From a bacterium (GTDB lineage: Bacteria; Verrucomicrobiota; Verrucomicrobiae; Opitutales; Opitutaceae), in assembly GCA_021780625.1 (NCBI GenBank), contig JAJXYI010000136.1:1-7302 (forward strand): a DNA stretch of 7,302 bases, in the 5' to 3' direction. The notes beneath the pieces were generated by a model, which was not told the DNA's origin, did not search any database, and was given only the letters and a program-made list of their open reading frames with translations. The position numbers were made by a program, and so were the translations under genes. Positions 1 to 6,249 of the stretch are shown here, piece by piece; position 1 is the stretch's first letter; every line of letters starts with the position of its first letter.

Positions 1-1
1 C

Positions 2-1282
2 TCGACCCTCGCCTCCGAAGTGCGCGAGGGCAAGGTGCCGATGGCGGCGATCGACCGCGCGGTGTCCGGCGTGCTGCGGGTCAAATTCCTCTGCGGCATG
101 TTCGATCACCCCTACGTGGATCCGGACCTGGTCGGCAAGGTGACCAACACGCCAGCCCACAAAGCGCTGGCCCGCGAGGCTGCGGACGAGGCGATGATCC
201 TGCTAAAAAACGAGGGACATTTGCTTCCGCTAGATCCCACGAAATTGAGAACCCTCGCGGTCATCGGCCCTAACGCGGCGGACATTCACCTCGGCGGCTA
301 CTCCGCGGTGCCAATGGAGGGAGTGAGTGTGCTGCAGGGCATCCGCAATTTTGCGGGCGATCACTTCAAGGTCGTTTATGCGGAGGGCTGCAAAATCACG
401 GCGAATCACGCCTCGGGATGGATCGCGAACGAGAACCCGATTGAGAACAGTGCGGCCGACGACTCGCGCCTCATGGATCAGGCTGTCGACGTGGCGATGA
501 AAAGCGATGCCGTGGTCCTCGTGCTCGGCGAAAACGAACTGATCCGGCGCGAGGCCTGGAGCGAAAAACACCTGGGAGACCGCGACACCCTCGCCCTGCC
601 AGGCCGGCAGCACGAGTTGGCCCGGGCGATCCTGGCCACGGGCAAGCCCGTCGTCGTGCTTCTGATCAACGGAGGACCGCTTTCGATCAATTACCTCCAG
701 GCTCACGCACCTGCTATCATCGAGGGCTGGTACCTCGGCGAGGAAACCGGTCCCGCCGTGGCCGACGTGCTGTTTGGCAAGGTCAGTCCAAGCGGACACC
801 TCACGGTGACGTTCCCGCGTTCGGTCGGACAGCTTCCCTGCTATTACGACCACAAGCCGTCGCGTTTCCGCGATTACAATCAGGCCGATTCGACGCCGCT
901 GTATCCCTTCGGCTTCGGACTCAGCTACACCACCTTTGACTTCAAGAACCTCCGGATCTTGCCGGACAAAATTCAGCCCAACGGCTCCGCAAGGGTTTCG
1001 GTCAACGTGACCAACACAGGCACGATGAAGGCCGACGAGGTCGTGCAGCTCTACATCCATGCCAAGGTCAGCTTCCCGACGCGCCCGGTGAAGGAGCTTA
1101 AGGACTTCGCCCGTGTGACCCTCGAACCGGGCCAGACCAGGACGGTCTCGTTCGAACTCACCCCCGACAAGCTGTCGTCGTACGATCTGCAGATGAAGCG
1201 GACCGTGCAGCCGGGCGACTTCGAGGTGATGGTCGGCAAGTCATCGGTGGATTTCGTGCAGGGCACACTCACCGTCGAATGA
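2..1282 (+). CDS. GH3 family glycoside hydrolase (beta-glucosidase/beta-xylosidase type), 5'-truncated by window edge
   Basis: Secreted or periplasmic exo-acting glycosidase releasing terminal beta-linked glucose or xylose from oligosaccharides. The frame is open from base 2, so the gene begins to the left; a GTG at 20 is internal. What is visible is the end of the N-terminal barrel (AAIDRAVSGVLRVKF, about 47-91), then the GH3 C-terminal alpha/beta sandwich: AADEAMILLKNEGHLLPL (about 179-232), TLAVIGPNA, VLVLGENELIRREAW (about 517-560), GDRDTLALPG, and the signature PLYPFGFGLSYTTF near 895-940. A fibronectin-III-like domain closes the protein (about 990-1270; VNVTNTGTMKADEVVQLY). The nucleophile Asp lies in the missing upstream part; the general acid/base is probably one of the Glu residues in the GENELIRREAW stretch. 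The exact substrate cannot be read from this fragment. A sugar symporter follows 19 bp downstream, suggesting co-transcription. Confidence 0.95.
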   Translation, partial: STLASEVREGKVPMAAIDRAVSGVLRVKFLCGMFDHPYVDPDLVGKVTNTPAHKALAREAADEAMILLKNEGHLLPLDPTKLRTLAVIGPNAADIHLGGYSAVPMEGVSVLQGIRNFAGDHFKVVYAEGCKITANHASGWIANENPIENSAADDSRLMDQAVDVAMKSDAVVLVLGENELIRREAWSEKHLGDRDTLALPGRQHELARAILATGKPVVVLLINGGPLSINYLQAHAPAIIEGWYLGEETGPAVADVLFGKVSPSGHLTVTFPRSVGQLPCYYDHKPSRFRDYNQADSTPLYPFGFGLSYTTFDFKNLRILPDKIQPNGSARVSVNVTNTGTMKADEVVQLYIHAKVSFPTRPVKELKDFARVTLEPGQTRTVSFELTPDKLSSYDLQMKRTVQPGDFEVMVGKSSVDFVQGTLTVE

Positions 1283-1301
1283 CGGTCCCGGGGCCCGACC
1301 C

Positions 1302-2645
1302 ATGGAAGCGACGCGCCTTTCCGCGAAGGAAAAGATTGGATACGGCCTGGGCGACGCCGCCAGTCACATCGTCTTCGACAACGTCATGTTTTACATGGCG
1401 TTTTTCTACACGGACGTGTTTGGCCTGCCGGCGGCGTTTGTCGGGGGCATGTTCCTGGCGGCCCGCGCGCTCGACGCCGTCAGCGATCCCGTGATGGGTT
1501 GGATGTCGGACCGCACGCGGTCGCGATGGGGAAAGTTCAGGCCCTACCTCCTGTTCGGTGCGATTCCCTTCGGAATCTCCTGCGTGCTGGCTTACAGCAC
1601 GCCGCACCTCGGAGTGTCGGGGAAGATGATCTTCGCGATGGTGACCTACACGCTGCTGACGTTGATGTACACGGTCGTGAACATCCCGTACTGCGCGCTC
1701 GGCGGCGTGATCACGGGTGACGACAGAGAGCGGATCTCGCTGCAGTCGTACCGTTTCGTGCTGGCGACTGCCGGTGGCATGCTCAGCACGATCGCGATGG
1801 TGCCGCTTGCGCATTGGATCGGCGGTGCGAACAGGGCCGCGGGCTACCAGGGGGCGATCGCGGTGCTGGCAGTGCTGGCCGTGATTATGCTCGTCGGCTG
1901 CTTCGCGACCACGCGCGAGCGCGTCGTTCCTAAAGCCCGGGCCGGGAGCACGTTTATCGCGGACTTGAAGGACATCGTCCGCAACGACCAGTGGCGAGTC
2001 GTCGGCGTGCTCACGATCTTGAACATCCTCGCCGTCGCCACGCGCGGCGGCGCGATGATGTATTACGTGACCTACGTGCTTGGTCGGGCCGGTCTCTTCA
2101 CCTGGTTCCTCGCAACCTATTCCGTGGGCAACATCCTGGGCTGCCTGCTTACGAAGCCGCTCACCGATCGCATCTGCAAGGTCAGTGTCTTCACCTGGAC
2201 CAACGGCGTGCTGGCGGTGTTGAGCGGGGTCATGTTCCTTATTTCGCCAAGAGACGAGGTCTTGATGTTCCTCTTCGTCTTCGTGATCGGAGTGCTCCAC
2301 CAGATGATCACGCCGATTCAGTGGGTGATGATGTCGGACACCGTGGACTACGGCGAATGGAAGCAGGGCAAGCGTCTCACGGGCGTAAGTTTTGCCGGCA
2401 CGCTCTTTGTATTGAAACTGGGTCTGGCGCTGAGTGGCGCGGCGATTGGTTGGGCGCTGGCCGCATATGGCTACGTCGCGGGCGCCAAGGCGCAAAGTCC
2501 CGGCGCGGAGCACTGCATCATCGCGCTGTTCACGCTCGTGCCCGCGGCGATGTATGGGTTGAGCGGGCTCGTGGCCGGACGTTATCGCCTCAGGCGGGAG
2601 CAGATGCGTGAGATCGCGGCGGCCCTGGGAGCGGCCGGCCATTGA
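1302..2645 (+). CDS. GPH family (MelB/XynP/YicJ-like) sugar:cation symporter
   Basis: Inner-membrane secondary transporter of 447 aa, the normal length for glycoside-pentoside-hexuronide:cation symporters, with about 12 hydrophobic segments. Key family positions are present: Asp18 in GLGDAAS (like MelB Asp19, sugar binding), Asp58 and Asp62 in RALDAVSDPVMGW (like MelB Asp55/Asp59, cation site), the loop DRTRSRWGKFRPY (70-82), and Lys372 in FVLKLGLALSGAAIGW (like MelB Lys377). The correspondence to MelB is from remembered family alignment. The ATG at 1302 starts the homology exactly; no good Shine-Dalgarno is seen, and the gene sits 19 bp after the GH3 stop, so it is probably read through from that gene. 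With GH3 upstream and a fucosidase remnant downstream, imported ligands are likely glucosides, xylosides or short oligosaccharides; the sugar itself is not determinable here. Confidence 0.95.
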   Translation: MEATRLSAKEKIGYGLGDAASHIVFDNVMFYMAFFYTDVFGLPAAFVGGMFLAARALDAVSDPVMGWMSDRTRSRWGKFRPYLLFGAIPFGISCVLAYSTPHLGVSGKMIFAMVTYTLLTLMYTVVNIPYCALGGVITGDDRERISLQSYRFVLATAGGMLSTIAMVPLAHWIGGANRAAGYQGAIAVLAVLAVIMLVGCFATTRERVVPKARAGSTFIADLKDIVRNDQWRVVGVLTILNILAVATRGGAMMYYVTYVLGRAGLFTWFLATYSVGNILGCLLTKPLTDRICKVSVFTWTNGVLAVLSGVMFLISPRDEVLMFLFVFVIGVLHQMITPIQWVMMSDTVDYGEWKQGKRLTGVSFAGTLFVLKLGLALSGAAIGWALAAYGYVAGAKAQSPGAEHCIIALFTLVPAAMYGLSGLVAGRYRLRREQMREIAAALGAAGH

Positions 2646-2782
2646 GTGCAGGCCTCGGTCGGAATGCAAGGATCGCTCCGCGGTTTACGTTCATGATATG
2701 AGGGTGTTGATGGACAAGGGGAGGGGAGCTTCATTGAGGAAACCCCGCCCACGGTCCAACCAGTCACCGCGTCTTCCGCTCC

Positions 2783-3138
2783 ATGAGAATTCCCCTGCCT
2801 GTCCTTCTTGCCGTTGCTGCTCTCTGAACGACTCTGTCCCGTGGCGCAACCGCGGACTCCGCGCCCCATCACGTCATAGCTCCCGGCCCGTTTCAGCCCG
2901 ACTGGCCGTCTTTGGGGGCACACTACAAGTGAGGCCTGGCGCCGGTGGGACGGTGATCAAATCTCTGGCCCTGGGATCGGGGGCTGATGGCGAGCGGAAG
3001 GTTGTCAAGGTGACGCTCCTTGGATACCTGGGTCCGGTTGGGTGTACCAAGAATGTCGCGCGGCTGCACATCGAAACGCCGGCAAAGGCGCCGACCGTTG
3101 GGCCTGTGGCTCTCCGCATCCTTTTGACCCATGCCTGA
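2783..3138 (+). pseudogene. GH29 alpha-L-fucosidase remnant: both ends kept, catalytic middle deleted
   Basis: ATG 2783 begins a signal-peptide-like stretch, MRIPLPVLLAVAAL, interrupted by TGA at 2825-2827. The same frame continues after the stop as TTLSRGATADSAPHHVIAPG followed by PFQPDWPSLGAHYK, then a second TGA at 2930-2932. The GPF-x-P-x-W-x-SL-x-x-x-YK pattern matches the mature N-terminus of bacterial GH29 alpha-L-fucosidases, which would continue into the barrel (CPEWFRDAKFGIW-like). Instead the text switches frame by one base at about 2929: GGTVIKSLALGS, then KVVKVTLLGYLGPV, then LHIETPAKAP and GPVALRI, ending at TGA 3136-3138. That resembles the C-terminal beta-sandwich of the same family. 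About 50 plus 70 codons survive of an expected 450-600, so the nucleophile and acid/base are gone. The remaining protein cannot be an enzyme. Family assignment is from recognised motifs only; the C-terminal match is the weaker half. Confidence 0.72.
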
Positions 3139-3297
3139 AGTGCACTGACTTTCCCGTGCATTCCGTCGTTTGGAGGTTCGAACTGGTGGATAACGTGACT
3201 CGTATGGTACCCGAATGCGGCTGGCCGTGTGCCGATAATTGAGGCAGGCTGCATCCGTCGGACCTGTTTCCGCGTAGAAGTGGACAGTTCAATCGCC
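3139..3297. other. Intergenic leader upstream of the secreted-protein/ECF operon
   Basis: 159 bases without a convincing gene between the fucosidase remnant and the next start codon. It presumably contains the promoter of the downstream operon, but I could not find a convincing -35/-10 pair or an ECF-type pair, and there is no clear Shine-Dalgarno before the ATG at 3298. Nothing else stands out. Confidence 0.4.
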
Positions 3298-3813
3298 ATG
3301 AAAAATATCCATTCCACTCTATGCGTTATGCTCGTCGGCCTCTTTATGGTCGCGGCGTCCGATCTGAATGCGGAGCCGGCGAAGACCGCTCCCGAAACTC
3401 GCCGCGATCTGGTGATCGTGGTTACGGAAAACCTGGTTGGCCCGCGCGGGGAATCCCACGGATTCAACCGCGTCGCACGGGTCTTCACCAATGTGTTTGA
3501 GGCCCGGAAATGGCCCGTCAAAATCAGGGCCGAGCGGTTTGCGGCCAACACGAAGACCCATGCGACGGAGCTGCAGGTGTTTCTCAAAGGTATCCGCCAG
3601 GATATTCCGGGTGAGTACGAATTCTATGCCTGGGTCACTTTTGCCGATCGCGGCAAGAAGTTGGATATGGGGATCGTGAAGGGAACCTATTATCCCCGTT
3701 TCTTGGAGCCGATGGATGATGTGCTGGACGGTGCCGTCAAGGCGGCGGCAGAGAAAATCGCCAACAAGATTCAACCCATCCTGCTGCGTTCCGTGCAGAA
3801 GACGGGCTCGTGA
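3298..3813 (+). CDS. Small secreted protein of unknown function
   Basis: A 171-aa protein not recognised as any named family. The frame is open further upstream to 3229, but ATG 3298 gives a proper Sec signal: MKNIH, hydrophobic TLCVMLVGLFMVAA, and a likely cleavage after LNA (residues 23-25), so it is exported. The mature part is about 146 residues, with a beta-rich opening (RDLVIVVTENLVGP), a central conserved-looking stretch (FAANTKTHATELQVFLKGI, then YEFYAWVTFADRGKKLDMGI) and a C-terminal amphipathic helix (AVKAAAEKIANKIQPILL). It contains no cysteine after the signal region and no membrane segment. The ECF sigma gene begins 18 bp after the stop, so the two are probably co-transcribed; this protein may be a partner, target or signal for that sigma/anti-sigma pair, which is inference from position only. 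Confidence 0.8.
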   Translation: MKNIHSTLCVMLVGLFMVAASDLNAEPAKTAPETRRDLVIVVTENLVGPRGESHGFNRVARVFTNVFEARKWPVKIRAERFAANTKTHATELQVFLKGIRQDIPGEYEFYAWVTFADRGKKLDMGIVKGTYYPRFLEPMDDVLDGAVKAAAEKIANKIQPILLRSVQKTGS

Positions 3814-3831
3814 GGATCCACGGTTTGCATC

Positions 3832-4416
3832 GTGCCTGTTCCTGACGACAACGAGACCGCCGCCAATGAGGCGTTTCTGCTCGCGCGAATCGGCACGGGA
3901 GACCGCGACTCGTTCCGTGAACTTTATGGGCGCTACAGTGGACCGCTGTTCTCGCTCGCGATGCGGTTCGTGGGAGACCGAGGGGCGGCCGAGGAATTGC
4001 TGCAGGACGTGTTCGTGAAAATCTGGCGCGGAGCGGCGTCGTACGACTCGCGCAAGTCGCGCCCCTTTACCTGGGCGGTGACAATCACGCGGCGTGTCTG
4101 CATCGATCATCTGCGAAAGCGCCGCAGGCAAACGTCTCTCGAATCGCCGTTCGACGAGACCCTTGCATTGGAGGGGGACGGGGCGGGTGAATCGGTGCGC
4201 TCGACCGCGGAGGCGCATGAAGACTCCGAGCGCCTGCGCGGCGCTCTTGCGGGCTTTCCGGCGCAGCAGCGGATTGCGCTCGAACTCGCTCTCTTTTCGG
4301 CTCTGACCCACATCGAGATTGCGGGCCGCCTCAACCAGCCCGTGGGCACCATCAAATCGTGGATACGTCGAGGACTGCTCGATCTCCATGACACCCTTTC
4401 AAAAACATCGCCATGA
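3832..4416 (+). CDS. ECF-type RNA polymerase sigma factor (SigK-like)
   Basis: A 194-aa alternative sigma factor directing RNA polymerase to a small stress or envelope regulon. Sigma region 2 spans about residues 24-99: DRDSFRELYGRYSGPLFSLA, AAEELLQDVFVKIW (core-binding 2.1/2.2) and PFTWAVTITRRVCIDHLRKR (2.3/2.4 for -10 recognition). Region 4 spans about 133-190: LAGFPAQQRIALELALF, then the helix-turn-helix THIEIAGRLNQPVGTIKSWI. An acidic linker (about 104-131) separates them. The start is GTG 3832, the first start codon compatible with the region 2 length; no strong Shine-Dalgarno, only a GAGGA about 15 bases upstream. The stop overlaps the next gene's ATG in ATGA (4413-4416), the usual coupling of a sigma factor to its cognate anti-sigma factor. 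No C-terminal extension is seen. The regulon is unknown. Confidence 0.93.
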   Translation: MPVPDDNETAANEAFLLARIGTGDRDSFRELYGRYSGPLFSLAMRFVGDRGAAEELLQDVFVKIWRGAASYDSRKSRPFTWAVTITRRVCIDHLRKRRRQTSLESPFDETLALEGDGAGESVRSTAEAHEDSERLRGALAGFPAQQRIALELALFSALTHIEIAGRLNQPVGTIKSWIRRGLLDLHDTLSKTSP

Positions 4417-5246
4417 ACCCGGAACTTGAAGATCTCGCCAGCCGTTATGTGCTCGACCAACTCGACTCTCGCGAGCGGGCCGATTTTGAAGCGCGTCTGC
4501 TCGGTTCGCCGGAGCTTCTCGCACGGGTGCGCGAACTCGAGTCGGCCTATGCCCGCATCATTCGGGGCCTCCCGCAGCAGGAGCCGCCGCCCCATCTCCT
4601 GGCTCGGATCGAGGCGCGCCTGTCGGAATTTCACGAGGAAGGGGCGCCGGCGGGATCGGTCGCACGATTCACGAAATGGACATTCTTCGCGCGGTGGGGC
4701 ATTGCCGCGACCATAGCGGTTGGCGTTGCCACGTTGGCGATCCAGAACCTGCGCCGTGATACGAGGCCCGTGATCGTCGTCGTTCGCATGGATCCAAACC
4801 AAAGCACGCTGGCGGAGCTGCACCTCGGCACGCGTGGGGCCGATTCGGATGCGCGTTTCATCCAGCTGGCGTCGCTGGCCGAGAAATACTGGCAGAACCC
4901 GGATGCTCTCCCTGTCTCGCTGCCGGCTTCGAAGCGGATGGATCGCGCCTATGCCGTGTTCGATCCCGAGAGCAACCAGGGTTTCATCGGAGTACAGCAG
5001 CTTCCAACGCCGAAGGCGGGAACACGGTACTACGTCTGGATCGTTGATACGGTCACACATCGCATCCGGAAAGCCGGAATCGTTCCGCTCGATGGCGGAA
5101 ACGGAGGCCTGTTCTCGTTCTCGATCGCACCCGTGCAGGGTGAAAAATCGGGCCGACTTCGGTTCTTTGTCACGGCAGAGGACAACGCGGGCGGGCAATC
5201 CGCCACACCGCACGGCCGGGTGGTTCTCGGAGGAAAAGAGATCTGA
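4413..5246 (+). CDS. RskA-like membrane anti-sigma factor, zinc-free N-terminal domain
   Basis: A 277-aa inner-membrane protein that should hold the upstream ECF sigma factor inactive. Residues 1-75 form a cytoplasmic helical anti-sigma domain of the RskA style (LEDLASRYVLDQLDSRERAD, then the RVRELESAYARII helix); it lacks any His/Cys zinc motif, so it is not a zinc-binding ZAS domain. One transmembrane helix lies at about 91-111 (FFARWGIAATIAVGVATLAI). The remaining ~165 residues are periplasmic and match the RskA C-terminal domain, including VSLPASKRMDRAYAVFDPE, the GTRYYVWIVD segment around 203-212 (Y206, W209), KAGIVPL and GRLRFFVTAED. The start ATG overlaps the sigma stop by four bases, so translation is coupled. 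Release of the sigma factor probably needs regulated proteolysis, as in other RskA proteins; no protease gene is present in the window. Confidence 0.9.
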   Translation: MNPELEDLASRYVLDQLDSRERADFEARLLGSPELLARVRELESAYARIIRGLPQQEPPPHLLARIEARLSEFHEEGAPAGSVARFTKWTFFARWGIAATIAVGVATLAIQNLRRDTRPVIVVVRMDPNQSTLAELHLGTRGADSDARFIQLASLAEKYWQNPDALPVSLPASKRMDRAYAVFDPESNQGFIGVQQLPTPKAGTRYYVWIVDTVTHRIRKAGIVPLDGGNGGLFSFSIAPVQGEKSGRLRFFVTAEDNAGGQSATPHGRVVLGGKEI

Positions 5247-5320
5247 TTCCGGTAAATGCCGATCGCACTGCCAAGATGTCGATCTTTGAATTGGTTTGAT
5301 GCGGTGCAACGCGCAGATGC

Positions 5321-5355
5321 GAGCGGAGTGTGGATTTGGATACGACGCTCCGCTC
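5321..5355 (+). repeat. Hairpin downstream of the anti-sigma gene
   Basis: An 11-bp stem with one G-T wobble: GAGCGGAGTGT at 5321-5331 pairs with ACGCTCCGCTC at 5345-5355 around a 13-base loop. It lies 75 bp past the anti-sigma stop in the convergent intergenic region. It could end or stabilise the plus-strand operon transcript, but no T-run follows on either strand, so I do not call it an intrinsic terminator. Confidence 0.45.
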
Positions 5356-5367
5356 CGACTTGAGTGT

Positions 5368-5408
5368 TCAAAAACGAAAACCGGCGTGCACCCCAAAGGG
5401 CACGCCGG
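5368..5408 (-). terminator. Intrinsic terminator of the Spy-like gene
   Basis: A perfect 9-bp GC-rich stem, CCGGCGTGC at 5381-5389 with GCACGCCGG at 5400-5408, around a 10-base loop. On the minus strand it is followed directly by TTTTCGTTTTTGA, the expected U-rich tract, and it begins 29 bases after the stop of the minus-strand gene ending at 5438. On the plus strand the stem is followed by GTTGCG without T-run, so it is directional. Confidence 0.88.
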
Positions 5409-5437
5409 GTTGCGTCCTGGCTGGAAGTCAAAATCGA

Positions 5438-6097
5438 TCAGCCCAAGGGGCCGAGGGGGGCGAGCATGCGATGGCGCATCCGGCCGAGTTCCTTGAGCTG
5501 TTCGGGTGTGAGCACCGCGACGATCTGTTTGTGTTCATCCTGGCGCAATTCCCGCACCTTTGCCCTCCGGGCGTCGGCAGCGAGTGATTTGTCGGTATGC
5601 AGCGGCGTGAGCGCGGAGGAGGTCTGCCGCACGATGTCGTGAATCTTGGCGCGCTGGTCGGGCGAGAGTCCGAGTCGGTTTTCCATGCCGATCACGCGGA
5701 CGCGCATGGCGGCCATACGGTTAAGCCGGCGCGGATGACTGAGAATCCGGGCCAGTTTGCCCTGCTGGGCGTCGGTGAGGACCGACTTCATTTGGACGCG
5801 CGAGGCCTTCCATACCGCGACAATCTGTTCGTGCTTCTGTTCGGGCTTCAGTGCGGAGTTGGCGCGGACCGCCTGCACGGTGGCGGCGGTCTGCTTACGA
5901 ATGTCCTTCAGCTTGGCGCGCTGGTCGCTCGACAAACCCAGCTTGTCGGCAATCACGTGCATGCGTGCCGCCTTGAGCTCGCGGAAGCGCCAGCCGTGTT
6001 GGTGTCCGTGCTCGTGATGGTTGACGCTCGCCGCGGCAAAGCTCGCGGCAGCGGAAAAGACGAGGGCCGCAAGGCCAATCCTGAAGTAGGAGTTCAT
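5438..6097 (-). CDS. Periplasmic Spy/LTXXQ-like protein with tandem 89-residue duplication and His-rich N-terminus
   Basis: Helical periplasmic protein of the Spy/CpxP/ZraP/CnrX style, a group that acts as chaperones or metal/stress sensors. The frame extends upstream to 6175, but ATG 6097 gives a clean signal peptide (MNSYFRIGLAALVFSAAASF, cleavage near AAA-S, residues 21-25), so I use it; product 219 aa. The mature protein starts NHHEHGHQHGW, with five His in eight residues (27, 28, 30, 32, 34), which could bind metal. Two tandem units follow: LGLSSDQRAKLKDI (53-66) and LTDAQQGKL (107-115) recur as LGLSPDQRAKIHDI (142-155) and LTPEQLKEL (196-204), each exactly 89 residues later. It is strongly basic, rich in Arg/Lys/Gln/Ala, with no further membrane segment. 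It is convergent with the ECF/anti-sigma operon and has its own terminator. Function is inferred from fold type only. Confidence 0.85.
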   Translation of the reverse strand: MNSYFRIGLAALVFSAAASFAAASVNHHEHGHQHGWRFRELKAARMHVIADKLGLSSDQRAKLKDIRKQTAATVQAVRANSALKPEQKHEQIVAVWKASRVQMKSVLTDAQQGKLARILSHPRRLNRMAAMRVRVIGMENRLGLSPDQRAKIHDIVRQTSSALTPLHTDKSLAADARRAKVRELRQDEHKQIVAVLTPEQLKELGRMRHRMLAPLGPLG

Positions 6098-6177
6098 GGC
6101 TGCCGAGACGGCGGGCGACGAATGGCGGTTACGCGGTCGCAGATCAGCGGATTCGACCGAGCGGGGATGCGACACTC

Positions 6178-6221
6178 CCCAAGCCGACCGATCGGGAAAT
6201 GCGAAATCCAGGCGGCTTGGG
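6178..6221. repeat. Inverted repeat between the nucleotidyltransferase and the Spy-like gene
   Basis: A perfect 9-bp inverted repeat, CCCAAGCCG at 6178-6186 and CGGCTTGGG at 6213-6221, with a 26-base spacer. It lies 29 bases beyond the stop of the minus-strand nucleotidyltransferase and about 80 bases upstream of the Spy-like start. It could be a transcript-end hairpin or an operator-like site for the Spy-like gene; no T-run supports termination and no half-site identity is known to me. Confidence 0.4.
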
Positions 6222-6249
6222 CTTTAGGTGGCGCGAATCAAGGTGGATT

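Noticed and set aside
1269..2669. A 466-codon open frame on the minus strand opposite the symporter
   Set aside because: Its composition is extremely rich in Arg, His, Asp, Glu and Gln, the usual antisense image of a GC-rich membrane-protein gene; the plus-strand symporter has clear family residues.
2825..2827. TGA in the fucosidase signal peptide as a recoded selenocysteine codon
   Set aside because: It lies in a signal peptide, a second stop and a frame change follow, and no selenocysteine insertion hairpin is apparent; decay is the simpler reading.
2608..3138. A 176-codon plus-strand frame as an intact gene
   Set aside because: It starts inside the symporter and its first half is out of frame with the recognisable fucosidase N-terminus; only its last ~70 codons carry family-like sequence, so the locus is treated as a pseudogene.
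2874..3587. A 237-codon minus-strand open frame across the pseudogene tail and the secreted-protein gene
   Set aside because: No natural-looking domain, and it opposes both a fucosidase tail and a signal-peptide gene.
3319..4389. A 356-codon minus-strand open frame opposite the secreted protein and sigma factor
   Set aside because: Arg/His-rich shadow of two supported plus-strand genes, with no recognisable motif.
4107..5396. A 429-codon minus-strand open frame opposite the sigma/anti-sigma genes
   Set aside because: No domain-like text and full overlap with two well-supported coupled genes; a GC-driven shadow.
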